Source: Micromonospora globbae (GTDB taxonomy: Bacteria > Actinomycetota > Actinomycetes > Mycobacteriales > Micromonosporaceae). Taken from it: a stretch of DNA of 64,000 nucleotides. The stretch covers positions 1 through 64,000 of the forward strand of contig NZ_RAQQ01000018.1 of the NCBI RefSeq assembly GCF_003610785.1, read 5' to 3'. The stretch's first letter is position 1. Each line of letters opens with the position of its first letter. A model generated the notes under the pieces. That model saw nothing but the letters and a program-made list of their open reading frames with translations. It had not been told where the DNA came from and did not search any database. Of this stretch, positions 18,780-27,046 are shown piece after piece. The position numbers were made by a program, and so were the translations under genes.

Positions 18780-19232
18780 TCATTCCTCGTCCCGCTGCAT
18801 GACCAGCGCGTCCGTGTTGCTCGGTTGGTAGTAGCCGCGTCGGATGCCGACCGGCTCGAAGCCGTACGCCGCGTAGAGCCGCTGGGCGGGGGCGTTGTCC
18901 GCCGCGACCTCCAGCAGCGTCCGGCGGGCGCCGCGCCGGGCCGCCTCGGCGAGCAGCTCCTCCAGCAGGAGCCGGCCGATGCCCCGGCGCTGGGCGTCGC
19001 GTCGTACCGCGATGTTCTGCACCCACGCCTCGTCGGGCGGGACGACGGTGAGCCCGGCGTAGCCGAGCACCGTGCCGTCGTCGTCCGTCGCGATCCGGTA
19101 GTGGTGCCCGTTGGCCAGCTCGTTCCAGAACATGGCGGGTGACCACTGCTCGACGCCGAAGAGGTCCGCCTCGATGGGCAGCACCTCCTCGATGTGCCAC
19201 CAGCGGAACCGGTCGAGCCGGACCATGCTCAC
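18780..19232 (-). CDS. rimI: Ribosomal-protein-alanine N-acetyltransferase RimI
   Basis: The 150-residue GNAT acetyltransferase has the acetyl-CoA motif VRRDAQRRGIGRLLLEELL and the family segments LEVAADNAPAQRLYAAYGF and GYYQPSNTDALVM. RimI acetylates the N-terminus of ribosomal protein S18 in E. coli. Actinobacterial members may have wider targets. The GTG start overlaps the tsaB stop (GTGA). A second start, ATG at 19226, is possible. Confidence 0.92.
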   Translation of the reverse strand: MSMVRLDRFRWWHIEEVLPIEADLFGVEQWSPAMFWNELANGHHYRIATDDDGTVLGYAGLTVVPPDEAWVQNIAVRRDAQRRGIGRLLLEELLAEAARRGARRTLLEVAADNAPAQRLYAAYGFEPVGIRRGYYQPSNTDALVMQRDEE

Positions 19233-19906
19233 GGCAGGACCGGCTTGCGGGCGGTCGCCGCCACAGCGTCCGGGCGGCGCAGGTAGAGCGGGGTGAGTCG
19301 TTCGCCGGGCGCGCCCGCGCGGATCCGCTCACCGGCGAGCCGGGCCAGCGCGACCGGGTCCGGGTAGCGCGGCTCGGCCCGCACGGGCAGGCCGAGCACG
19401 TCGGCGTACCGGTGGGCGCCGTCGCCCACCGCCACCGTCACCGCGAGGTCACGGGCCCGCTCGGCCGCCACCGCGGGAGCGTCCACCTCCGGCCCGGCGA
19501 TCCGCTGGCCGGCGCCGTCGTAGACGGCCCAGTAGACCTCCCTGCGCCGCGCGTCGCTCGCCGCCAGGACCGGCTCGCCGGCGGCCGCCGGGTGACCGAT
19601 GCCGTCCAGCGAGCAGACGCCGTACGTCGGAATGCCGAGCACCTGACCCATCGTGGCGGCGGTGACGAGACCCACCCGCAGCCCGGTGAACGGGCCGGGG
19701 CCGAGGCCGGCGACGATCGCCGTGAGGTCGGCGGGGCGGGCGCCCGCGTCGGCGAGCACCGCGTCGACCTCGGGAGCGAGCAGTTCGCCGTGCGCCCTGG
19801 CGTCCACCGTGCACCGGTGTGACCGCAACGCGACACCGTCCGCCGAGACCTCGACCAGCGCCGCGGTCACCGCAGGGGTCGAGCTGTCCACCACGAGTAC
19901 GAGCAC
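19229..19906 (-). CDS. tsaB: tRNA threonylcarbamoyladenosine biosynthesis protein TsaB
   Basis: The 225-residue partner of TsaD starts MLVLVVDSSTPAVTAAL and contains HGELLAPEVDAVL and GLGPGPFTGLRVGL, which are diagnostic of TsaB. It is an inactive ASKHA-fold homologue that binds and organises TsaD and TsaE. It is the first gene of the tsaB-rimI-tsaD overlapping set. Its upstream neighbours tsaE and ung are separated from it by a rightward XRE gene. Confidence 0.95.
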   Translation of the reverse strand: MLVLVVDSSTPAVTAALVEVSADGVALRSHRCTVDARAHGELLAPEVDAVLADAGARPADLTAIVAGLGPGPFTGLRVGLVTAATMGQVLGIPTYGVCSLDGIGHPAAAGEPVLAASDARRREVYWAVYDGAGQRIAGPEVDAPAVAAERARDLAVTVAVGDGAHRYADVLGLPVRAEPRYPDPVALARLAGERIRAGAPGERLTPLYLRRPDAVAATARKPVLP

Positions 19907-20017
19907 GGTATGCCAGCCTAGCCGCCCGCCCGGTCACGCCCGGTGACGCCCCGCCTGGCCCGCGTCCGCGCCGTGGCCGTGGCCCTGTCTTCGGCAAGGG
20001 CCTGCCGTAGCGAGCCT

Positions 20018-20053
20018 GATACCGCTCTGTCATGGATATGCCTCTGCGGTATC
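20018..20053. promoter_or_regulatory. Inverted repeat upstream of the XRE gene
   Basis: gataccgc (20018-20025) and gcggtatc (20046-20053) are perfect complements 20 bases apart, about two helical turns. They lie 14 bases before the XRE start, in an otherwise GC-rich gap. An operator bound by the XRE protein itself is the simplest reading. Confidence 0.5.
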
Positions 20054-20066
20054 GCAGTCCTGAACC

Positions 20067-20855
20067 ATGCCCCACGATGCCGGGATGTCGACCCGCCTCG
20101 TGAGGATCCTCGGCCAGGTCGTCCGGCAGCAGCGTGAGGCGCGCGAGCTCACCCAGCGCCAGCTCGCGGACCTGGTCGGAGTCAGCCAGGCGGCGGTGGC
20201 CCGCATCGAGCGTGGTGACCGCGCGCCCCGCCTCCCCCTCCTGGAACGCCTGCTCGCGGCCATGGACGTCCAGCTCGCGGTCACGGTCGAGCCACTCGAC
20301 GCGCACCTGGACAGCGCGATGGCGCAGCTCGCCGTCCGGCCTCTGGCCGAGCGGATCGACGGCCTGTGTTTGGACCGCCTCCTCGACCGCCTCGACACCC
20401 TGCCGTACACGATCACCGGGGCCGCGGCGGCACTGCTCCAGGGCGCACCCGTGCCGGTCGACGCCCCGGAACTGGCGATCCGCTGGTGCGACGCCGACCG
20501 CTTCACGCGGTGGTTGGAGAAGGCGTACGGGCAGCGGTGGAACGCCCGGTGGGGCGAGTTCGGCAACCTGCCACTGTCTCCCGAAGAACCGGGTGCCCAC
20601 CGCTGGGACACCCGGTACGGGGAGATCCGCGCGACCATGTGCGACGAGCTGCCGGATTCCGTCGAGGTCCGGCACGGCGACCGGTCCTACCGGGTCGTCC
20701 CGCTCGTCGACCTGGAGGTGACCGATCCCCGCGCCGGCGCGCTGCTGCGCCGCTACCGTGACCTCCGGGCGCAAACCGCCCGGGACGCCGCAGCCGGTTC
20801 CGCTGCCAGCGGCGGGACCGCTACCGGCACGGACGTCCGAGGCGAGCACCCATGA
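20067..20855 (+). CDS. XRE-family DNA-binding protein, possibly with a nucleotidyltransferase-like domain
   Basis: The 262-residue protein has a clear N-terminal helix-turn-helix (REARELTQRQLADLVGVSQ followed by AAVARIERGDR). A roughly 170-residue domain of unknown type follows. Its start, LPYTITGAAAALLQGAPVPV, resembles the beginning of nucleotidyltransferase-like domains in some actinomycete toxin-antitoxin or AbiE-like proteins, but no catalytic pair can be assigned. The tail is Ala/Thr/Gly-rich. ATG 20085 is an equally likely start. The gene is opposite in strand to its housekeeping neighbours and interrupts the tsaE-tsaB order, which suggests later insertion. Confidence 0.75.
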   Translation: MPHDAGMSTRLVRILGQVVRQQREARELTQRQLADLVGVSQAAVARIERGDRAPRLPLLERLLAAMDVQLAVTVEPLDAHLDSAMAQLAVRPLAERIDGLCLDRLLDRLDTLPYTITGAAAALLQGAPVPVDAPELAIRWCDADRFTRWLEKAYGQRWNARWGEFGNLPLSPEEPGAHRWDTRYGEIRATMCDELPDSVEVRHGDRSYRVVPLVDLEVTDPRAGALLRRYRDLRAQTARDAAAGSAASGGTATGTDVRGEHP

Positions 20856-20891
20856 CGGCGTCGCGCCTGCGCAGGGGTCGGCGATCGCAGC

Positions 20892-21590
20892 TCAGCCGGC
20901 GGAGCGTTCCCAGTCGATCGTGGGGCGCCCGGCGTCGGCGAGGGCCTTGTTGGCCGCGCTGAACGGGCGGCTGCCGAGGAAGCCGCGCGGGTTCATGGGG
21001 CTGGGGTGCCCCGCCTCCAGCACCACGTGCTGCGGGTTGCCGACCAGGGCGGCCTTCCGGCGGGCGTAGCCGCCCCAGAGCAGGAAGACCACCCGCTCGG
21101 GCAGCGCGTCCAGCGCGCGGATGGTGGCGTCGGTGAACTCCTCCCACCCCTGGTTGGCGTGCGAGCCGGGGCTGCCCTGCCGGACGGTCAGCACGGAGTT
21201 GAGCAGCAGCACGCCCTGGGCCGCCCACCCGGCGAGGTTGCCGCTGGGCGGCTTCGGCACGCCGAGGTCGTCGCCGAGCTCCTTGAAGACGTTGCGCAGC
21301 GACGGTGGGACGCTCACCCCCTCGCGGACGCTGAAGCTGAGCCCGTGCGCCTGCCCCGCCCGGTGGTACGGGTCCTGCCCGAGGATCAGCACGCGGCAGG
21401 CCGCCGGCGGGCACAGCCGGTAGGCGGAGAACAGGTCCTCCAGCGGCGGGAAGACGGTCTGCGTGGCGTACTCCCGCGCGACGAAGTCGGCCAGCGCCGC
21501 GGTGCGGGCCGGGTCGAGGTGGGGGGTGAGCACGGCACGCCACTCCTCCGGCAGCAGCGCCAGCAGGTCGAGGGTGGGGACGTCAGCCAT
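20892..21590 (-). CDS. ung: Uracil-DNA glycosylase, family 1
   Basis: The 232-residue enzyme removes uracil from DNA to begin base-excision repair. The water-activating motif GQDPYH, LLLNSVLTVR and the DNA-intercalation loop HPSPMNPRGF are all present, so it is a complete family-1 enzyme. The ATG at 21590 is used because a longer in-frame extension reads into the inverted repeat at 21665-21727. It stands between the XRE gene and tsaE and is not overlapped by either. Confidence 0.95.
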   Translation of the reverse strand: MADVPTLDLLALLPEEWRAVLTPHLDPARTAALADFVAREYATQTVFPPLEDLFSAYRLCPPAACRVLILGQDPYHRAGQAHGLSFSVREGVSVPPSLRNVFKELGDDLGVPKPPSGNLAGWAAQGVLLLNSVLTVRQGSPGSHANQGWEEFTDATIRALDALPERVVFLLWGGYARRKAALVGNPQHVVLEAGHPSPMNPRGFLGSRPFSAANKALADAGRPTIDWERSAG

Positions 21591-21664
21591 CGGCAACCTT
21601 TCGTCGATCGGCCCTCTTCCTACCAGCCGCGACCGACATCGCCGCCCGCCCCCACGCCGGCACT

Positions 21665-21727
21665 CGTTGATCATGAGGTTGGCGGGCGAGTCGATCTCCC
21701 TGGACCCCGCCAACCTCATGATCAACG
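21665..21727. terminator. GATCATGA-family inverted repeat between tsaE and ung
   Basis: Arms of 22 bp (21665-21686 and 21706-21727) are perfectly complementary around a 19-nt loop and contain gttgatcatgaggttggcgg. The element lies 44 bases past the leftward tsaE stop and 75 before the ung start. It probably ends the alr-hydrolase-tsaE transcript before ung. Loop length equals that of the element at 13679-13747. Confidence 0.7.
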
Positions 21728-21770
21728 GGGCGAGGGGCGGCGCCCCGGCGGAGGCAGGTGGTCGGGTCGG

Positions 21771-22259
21771 TCAGGCCAGTCCGGCCAGACGCTGCGCCCA
21801 GTCGCCGCCCACCGGGTCGAGCTCGACGATCCGGGTGTCGTCGTCGCGGCGGTCGATGCGGACGCGAAGGTGGGCGTCGCTCAGCTGCTCGACCATGCCC
21901 TCACCCCACTCGACGACCGTCACCGACTCCTCCACCGAGGCGTCCAGGTCCAGGTCGTCGATCTCGGCGCGCGGGTCGGCGGCGTCCCCCAACCGGTACG
22001 CGTCGGCGTGCACGAGCGGCACCCGCCCGCCCCGGGCCGGATCGGGCCGGTGGACCCGGGCGATCACGAACGTCGGCGAGGTGATCTCCCCGAGCACCCC
22101 GAGCCCCGCGCCGATCCCCTGGGTCAGCGCGGTCTTCCCGGCACCCAACGGGCCGGTGAGCAGCACGAGGTCACCGGCGCGCAGCACACCGGCCAGCCGC
22201 CGGCCGAAGTCCTGCGTGTCGGCCACGGTGGGCAGCTTCACGACGACCTTGTTCACCAC
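21771..22259 (-). CDS. tsaE: tRNA threonylcarbamoyladenosine biosynthesis ATPase TsaE
   Basis: The 162-residue P-loop ATPase powers turnover of the TsaB-TsaD complex. Walker A GPLGAGKTAL (about residues 37-46) and the following SPTFVIARVH and HADAYRLGD are typical of the family. The start is GTG 22259 or GTG 22256, and the latter overlaps the stop of the upstream hydrolase in GTGA. Together with tsaB and tsaD it gives three of the t6A genes. The tsaC/sua5 step is not in the window. Confidence 0.95.
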   Translation of the reverse strand: MVNKVVVKLPTVADTQDFGRRLAGVLRAGDLVLLTGPLGAGKTALTQGIGAGLGVLGEITSPTFVIARVHRPDPARGGRVPLVHADAYRLGDAADPRAEIDDLDLDASVEESVTVVEWGEGMVEQLSDAHLRVRIDRRDDDTRIVELDPVGGDWAQRLAGLA

Positions 22260-23341
22260 TCCTCCAGGAACCTCGCCAGCGCGGCGTTGACCTCGTCCGC
22301 GTGTTCCAGCATCACCACGTGTCCGCTGTCCGGAATTCTGACGAACTCGGCGTGCGGCAGCCGGCGGACGATCTCCTCCGAGTGTGTCACCGGGGTGATC
22401 ATGTCCTTGTCGCCGACCACGACCAGCACCGGCGTGTCGGCCAGGGCCGCCAACGCCGGGAACCGGGAGTGCGTCGCCAGCGTACGCAGGTACCGGGTCA
22501 CGGTGTCCGCCGAGGTGCGCGAGTTCATCGTCTCCACGTACGACACCAGGGCCGGGCTGGGGTGCCGGCCGCCGAAGCCGTAGCGGCGGGTCAGCAGCCA
22601 GGCCACGTTCGACGTCGACTTGCGGGCCTTGTCGATGACCGTGCCGCCGTAGCGGGTGGCGTTGCTCATCATGAACAGCACCGGCCCGCCGACCCGGCCC
22701 AGCAGGGCCGGCGCCACCAGCTTCGTCTCGGCCAGCAGTCCGCCCGAGGTGGCCATCAGGACGGTGCCGACCACCCGGTCGCCGAACATCTCGGGGAACA
22801 GCTCGGCGAAGGCCATGATGGTCATCCCGCCCATCGAGTGGCCGACCAGCACCAGCGGCCCCTCCGGGGCGGTCCGGTCGATGACCCGGCGCAGGGTGCG
22901 GCCCAGGACCGTGAGGTCGTACTCGCCGGTCTCCAGCCGGCCCGACCGGCCGTGCCCGGGCTGGTCGTACGCCACCACCCGGTGCTCGCCCCGCTCGGTG
23001 AGCATCTTGCGCTGGAAGTGGAACGTGCCCATGTCCAGGCAGAACCCGTGCACCAGCACGACCGTGGGCCGGCCCGGCACCGGGTGTCTCGGCTCGACCA
23101 CCTCGACGTGGATGTCGGTGCCGTCCGGCAGCTCCAGCCGGAACGCCTCGTCGTACGGCTGCTGGCCGAACGGCTCGTGCGCGTACGGGTCGGTCGGGTC
23201 GGCCTTGAGGCGGCGGACGAGGGCGCGCTCCGTGGCGACGCCCGCCGCGAGGCCGGCGGCCGCCACGCCCACCGTGGCGCCGACCACCCCGGCGACCCGG
23301 CCGACCGCGCTCCGGGGCCGGGGAATGCGGTACCGACTCAC
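22253..23341 (-). CDS. Alpha/beta hydrolase with N-terminal membrane anchor
   Basis: The 362-residue protein starts at GTG 23341, overlapping the alr stop (GTGA). A hydrophobic helix near residues 15-40 (VAGVVGATVGVAAAGLAAGV) should tether it to the membrane. The hydrolase fold shows VLVHGFCLDMG (oxyanion loop), nucleophile elbow GHSMGG, an acid in VVVGDKDMITP and the histidine in IPDSGHVV. The triad is therefore complete. The substrate is unknown. The gene is a regular resident between alr and tsaE in actinomycetes. Confidence 0.88.
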   Translation of the reverse strand: MSRYRIPRPRSAVGRVAGVVGATVGVAAAGLAAGVATERALVRRLKADPTDPYAHEPFGQQPYDEAFRLELPDGTDIHVEVVEPRHPVPGRPTVVLVHGFCLDMGTFHFQRKMLTERGEHRVVAYDQPGHGRSGRLETGEYDLTVLGRTLRRVIDRTAPEGPLVLVGHSMGGMTIMAFAELFPEMFGDRVVGTVLMATSGGLLAETKLVAPALLGRVGGPVLFMMSNATRYGGTVIDKARKSTSNVAWLLTRRYGFGGRHPSPALVSYVETMNSRTSADTVTRYLRTLATHSRFPALAALADTPVLVVVGDKDMITPVTHSEEIVRRLPHAEFVRIPDSGHVVMLEHADEVNAALARFLEEW

Positions 23342-24456
23342 GGGTTCTCGCCGTCGTATGTGCGCGGCACCCGACTGCTCCCGAACCGGGTGACGATCTC
23401 GTAGTTGATGGTGCCGACGGCGTCGGCCCAGTCGTCGGCGGTCGGCTCGCCGTCGGCGCCGCTGCCGAAGAGCGTCACCACGTCGCCGGCGGCCACCGGG
23501 TCGTCGCCGCAGTCGAGCACGAACTGGTCCATGCACACCCGGCCGGAGATCACCCGCCGCACGCCGCCGAGCTGGACGGGACCGCAGTTGGAGGCGTGGC
23601 GCGGCACCCCGTCGGCGTACCCGAGCGGCACCACCGCCAGGTTCGCGTCCCGCGACGTGGTGTACGTGTGCCCGTACGACACGCCGGTGCCGGCGGGCAC
23701 CCGCTTGGTCAGCATCACCCGGGCCCGGGCGGTCATGGCCGGACGCAGCCCGAAGGTGTCCCCGGCGATCGGGGACAGGCCGTAGACCGCCAGCCCGGGC
23801 CGGACCAGGTCGAAGTGGGTGTCGGGCCGGGTCAGGGTGGCCGCCGAGTTGGCGAGGTGCCGGTAGCGGGGGCGCAGCCCGGCCCGCTCGACCATCGCCA
23901 GGCCCTCGTGGAAGACGGCCAGCTGCCGGTCGGTCGTCGGGTGGCCGGGCATGTCGGCGTAGACGAAGTGGCTCCACACCCCGACCACCTCGATGAGCCC
24001 GTCGGCCTGGGCCTTGGCCGCCGCGTCCAGCAGCGCCGGCCAGTCCGCGACGGTCGCCCCGCCCCGGGACAGCCCGGTGTCGATCTTCAGGTGGAGCTGG
24101 GCCGGACGGTCCGCCCGGCGGCTCGCCTCGATCATCTCGTCCAGTTGCGGCAGGCTCGCGGCGGCCAGGTCGACGCCCGCGCTGATCCCCTCGTGCAGGG
24201 GCAGCCCCGGAGCGAGCAGCCAGGCCAGCACGGGCACGGTGATCCCGGCCCGACGCAGCGTGAGCGCCTCGTCGAGGGTGCAGACACCGAGCCAGGACGC
24301 GCCGCCGTCCAGCGCCGCGCGGGCGGCCGGGATCATCCCGTGCCCGTACCCGTCGGCCTTCACCACGGCCATCACGTCGGCGGTGGTGCCGGACCGGATC
24401 CGGCTCACGTTCTCACGGATCGCGTCAAGGTCGACGCGCACCTCGGCCTGCCACAT
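23338..24456 (-). CDS. alr: Alanine racemase
   Basis: The 372-residue PLP enzyme makes D-alanine for peptidoglycan. The PLP lysine lies in VMAVVKADGYGHG near residue 35, and the second catalytic residue is the tyrosine in GVSYGHTYTT. Length and both domains are complete. It heads a run of overlapping genes (alr-hydrolase-tsaE). Confidence 0.96.
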   Translation of the reverse strand: MWQAEVRVDLDAIRENVSRIRSGTTADVMAVVKADGYGHGMIPAARAALDGGASWLGVCTLDEALTLRRAGITVPVLAWLLAPGLPLHEGISAGVDLAAASLPQLDEMIEASRRADRPAQLHLKIDTGLSRGGATVADWPALLDAAAKAQADGLIEVVGVWSHFVYADMPGHPTTDRQLAVFHEGLAMVERAGLRPRYRHLANSAATLTRPDTHFDLVRPGLAVYGLSPIAGDTFGLRPAMTARARVMLTKRVPAGTGVSYGHTYTTSRDANLAVVPLGYADGVPRHASNCGPVQLGGVRRVISGRVCMDQFVLDCGDDPVAAGDVVTLFGSGADGEPTADDWADAVGTINYEIVTRFGSSRVPRTYDGENP

Positions 24457-24561
24457 GCGCCCAGCCTACTTTCCGCGGTGATCACCGCGCGGCGCGACGG
24501 TGCCGCTGCCGCCCCCACCCGACCGTTCCCGAACCGGGCAGCCGGGGCCGGGTGGTGACGG

Positions 24562-26031
24562 TCAGCCCAGCCGGGCGATGACCGGGCGGAGCGCGGTCGC
24601 CACGTCGGGCGCGGTCACCGGGCCACCCCGGGCCGCCTCCCGGCCGGCCAGCCCGTGCAGGTACGCGGCCGCGGCGGCCGCCTTCTCCGGCGACACCCCG
24701 CCGGCGAGGAGCGAGCCGAGCAGCCCGGCCAGCACGTCGCCGGTGCCCCCGGTGGCCAGCGCCGGGGTGCCGGTCGGGTTGACGTACGCCCGGCCGTCGG
24801 GCGTGCCGATCACCGTGCGGTCCCCCTTGAGCAGCACCACGGCGTTCATCCAGGCGGCGAGCCGCAGCGCGGCCGCCACCCGGTCGGCGCCGGGCGCCTC
24901 GCCGCAGAGCCGGGTGAACTCCCGGTCGTGCGGGGTGACGACGGTCGGCGCGTCCCGCCCGCGGAGTTGGTCGGCGAGCGAGCCGTCGACCAGCAGGGTG
25001 AGCGCGTCGGCGTCGAGCACCACCGGCACCGGCGCGGCCAGCACCGCCCGCAGCTCGGCCGCGGCGTCCGCGCCGGTGCCCAGCCCGGAGCCGCACACCC
25101 ACGCCTGGACCCGGCCGGCGTCGGCGACCCGCCCGGTGGCGATGACCGACGGGTGCTGGTGCAGCACCTCCTCCCGGGCGCCGCCGGCGTAGCGGACCAT
25201 CCCGGTCGGCCCGGCCAGCGCCCCGCCGACCGAGAGCACGGCCGCCCCCGGGTACGTGGCCGAGCCGGTCGCCACCCCGACGACGCCCCGGGAGTACTTT
25301 TCCGAGGCCGGCCCGAGCGACGGCCACCACCGCTCGACGTCCGACCACTCGGTGACCCGCAGCGCCGGGGTGCCGCGCAGCCACGGCCCCAGCCCGATGT
25401 CGACCAGCTCGACCTCGCCGGCGAGCGGCGCGGCCGGACCCACCACGAGGGCCGGCTTCAACGCGCCGAAGGTCACCGTCACGTCGGCGTGCACGGCGTT
25501 CGGCCGGCCGGACGCGGTGAGCGGCACGTGACCGGTGTCCACCGCGACCCCGCTCGGCACGTCCACGGCCACCACGGTCGCCCGTACGCCGTCGCGTCCG
25601 CAGTGACCGACCAGGCTCGCGGCCAACTGCTCGGCGGTCTCCCGCAGGCCCCCGGTGCCGCCGATCCCGACGATGCCGTCGAGTACCAGGTCGAGCACGG
25701 GCGGCGGCCGGTCGACCACCCGGCCGCCCGCGGCGCGCAGCGCGGCCAGTCCCTCGGCGTGCGCCCGCCCGGGGGTGAGCAGCAACGCCGACACGGCCGC
25801 GCCGCGCCGGGCCAGGTGCGCGCCGGCGAACAGGGCGTCGCCGCCGTTGTCGCCCGAGCCGACGAGCAGCAGCACCCGGGAGCCGTAGACGCCGCCCCGG
25901 TCGGCGAGGAGCAGCGCGCACCGCCGGGCCAGCCCGGCCGCCGCGCGCTGCATGAGCGTCCCCGGCGGGAGAGTGGCCATCAGGCCGGCCTCCGCCGCGC
26001 GTACGTCCGCCACCCGCCACACCGGTCTCAT
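24562..26031 (-). CDS. nnr: Bifunctional NAD(P)HX epimerase / ADP-dependent dehydratase
   Basis: The 489-residue fusion repairs hydrated NAD(P)H. The N-terminal YjeF_N epimerase domain (about 1-210) has VGSGDNGGDAL and VAVDVPSGV. The C-terminal kinase-like dehydratase (about 225-485) has GSATYPGAAVL, VLDADALTLL, VTPHDREFTRL and the closing ATGGTGDVLAGLLG. ATG 26031 is used since an upstream GTG adds only seven residues. It lies between acpS and alr, as in other actinobacteria. Confidence 0.93.
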   Translation of the reverse strand: MRPVWRVADVRAAEAGLMATLPPGTLMQRAAAGLARRCALLLADRGGVYGSRVLLLVGSGDNGGDALFAGAHLARRGAAVSALLLTPGRAHAEGLAALRAAGGRVVDRPPPVLDLVLDGIVGIGGTGGLRETAEQLAASLVGHCGRDGVRATVVAVDVPSGVAVDTGHVPLTASGRPNAVHADVTVTFGALKPALVVGPAAPLAGEVELVDIGLGPWLRGTPALRVTEWSDVERWWPSLGPASEKYSRGVVGVATGSATYPGAAVLSVGGALAGPTGMVRYAGGAREEVLHQHPSVIATGRVADAGRVQAWVCGSGLGTGADAAAELRAVLAAPVPVVLDADALTLLVDGSLADQLRGRDAPTVVTPHDREFTRLCGEAPGADRVAAALRLAAWMNAVVLLKGDRTVIGTPDGRAYVNPTGTPALATGGTGDVLAGLLGSLLAGGVSPEKAAAAAAYLHGLAGREAARGGPVTAPDVATALRPVIARLG

Positions 26032-26086
26032 GCCGCTGGCCCCCGTTCCCACGTTCCGGGCGCGCCCTCCGGCGGCCCGGACGACA

Positions 26087-26455
26087 TCAGTGTTCCGCCA
26101 CCACCATCGCCGACGCGATCCCGCCGTCGTGCGACAGCGAGAGGTGCCAGCGGTTGATCCCGCGCGCGACCGCCGCGTCGGCCACCGTGCCGGAGACGGC
26201 CAGCCACGGCCGGCCGGCCGGATCCGGGACGATCTCGCAGTCGTGCCAGTTCAGGCCCGCCGGCGCGCCGAGCGCCTTGGCCACCGCCTCCTTCGCGGCG
26301 AACCGGGCGGCGAGCGACTCCGGTGAGCGCGGGCTGCCGGAGCGGGTGGCGCGCTCGGCCTCGGTGAACAGCCGGTCGGCGAGCAGCGGCGTCCGCGCCA
26401 GGGCCCGGGCGAACCGGTCCACCAGCACGACGTCGATGCCGACGGCGACGATCAC
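26087..26455 (-). CDS. acpS: Holo-[acyl-carrier-protein] synthase
   Basis: The 122-residue AcpS transfers phosphopantetheine from CoA to a serine of acyl carrier protein. The magnesium-binding Asp is in [10 protein letters not shown], and the catalytic helix is [13 protein letters not shown]. The C-terminal [13 protein letters not shown] completes the fold. The start is GTG 26455. A five-copy 23-bp repeat array lies just upstream. Confidence 0.94.
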   Translation of the reverse strand: MIVAVGIDVVLVDRFARALARTPLLADRLFTEAERATRSGSPRSPESLAARFAAKEAVAKALGAPAGLNWHDCEIVPDPAGRPWLAVSGTVADAAVARGINRWHLSLSHDGGIASAMVVAEH

Positions 26456-26502
26456 GAACTCACCCTACCGGCGGAGGCCGGCGCGGATCGGCCGCCGCAG
26501 CA

Positions 26503-26617
26503 GGCGGAGGCGGCCCAGACCAGCCGGCGAAGGCGGCGCAGACCAGCCGGCGAAGGCGAGGCGCATCAGCCGGCGAAGGCGGCCCAGACCAGCCGGCGGA
26601 GGCGGCGCAGATTAGCC
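26503..26617. repeat. Five tandem 23-bp repeats upstream of acpS
   Basis: Five head-to-tail copies, exactly 23 bp each, follow the pattern ggcgaaggcggcgcagaccagcc with substitutions in each copy. There are no spacers, so this is not a CRISPR. The array fills the divergent gap between acpS and the small type VII-like gene. The unit is not a multiple of three and no gene reads through it. Confidence 0.85.
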
Positions 26618-26749
26618 GCCGGACAGCGCACCCGGCAACGCCTGTGGACAGGCGCGGCGCACGGCGCCCGCCGGCTGTCCACAGGCCGCCCGCCCGACGC
26701 CGGCGGCCGCCTAGCGTGACCCGGGTCGAACCGCGGTCAGGGGGTGGGG

Positions 26750-27046
26750 ATGGCGGAGGACCCGTTCACGGTCCGGCCGGAGGCGCTGCGCGCGCTGGCC
26801 CGGGATCTGGACGACGACGCGTACGGGCTCGCGCACGGGCTCGACGGGGTGCCGGGGCTCACGGTGGCGGCCCCCGGCTGGTCGGCGGCGGGTGCGCTGG
26901 CCGGGTGGGAGGCGGCGGTGCACGGCTGGCTCGGCCGGCTCGGCGGTCGCGTGGCCGAGACGGGCGTGGCGGTGCGGTCGGCCGTGGAGGCGTACCAGGC
27001 GGTCGACGACCGGGTCGCCCGCCGGCTCGCCGGCCTCCCCCGGTGA
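26750..27046 (+). CDS. Small EspC/WXG-like type VII secretion target-type protein
   Basis: The 98-residue, all-helical protein begins AEDPFTVRPEALRALARDLD and has a GWSAAGALAGWEAAV turn between two long helices. This is the general form of EspC-like or WXG100-like proteins exported by type VII systems. No secretion machinery is in the window. Its stop overlaps the next gene in GTGA, so it is a bound partner candidate of that hydrolase. ATG 26750 is preferred. GTG 26744 adds two residues. Confidence 0.7.
   Translation: MAEDPFTVRPEALRALARDLDDDAYGLAHGLDGVPGLTVAAPGWSAAGALAGWEAAVHGWLGRLGGRVAETGVAVRSAVEAYQAVDDRVARRLAGLPR

Noticed and set aside
26503-26617. Possible CRISPR array
   Set aside because: The 23-bp units are directly adjacent with no spacers, and no cas gene is nearby. 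It is a plain tandem repeat.
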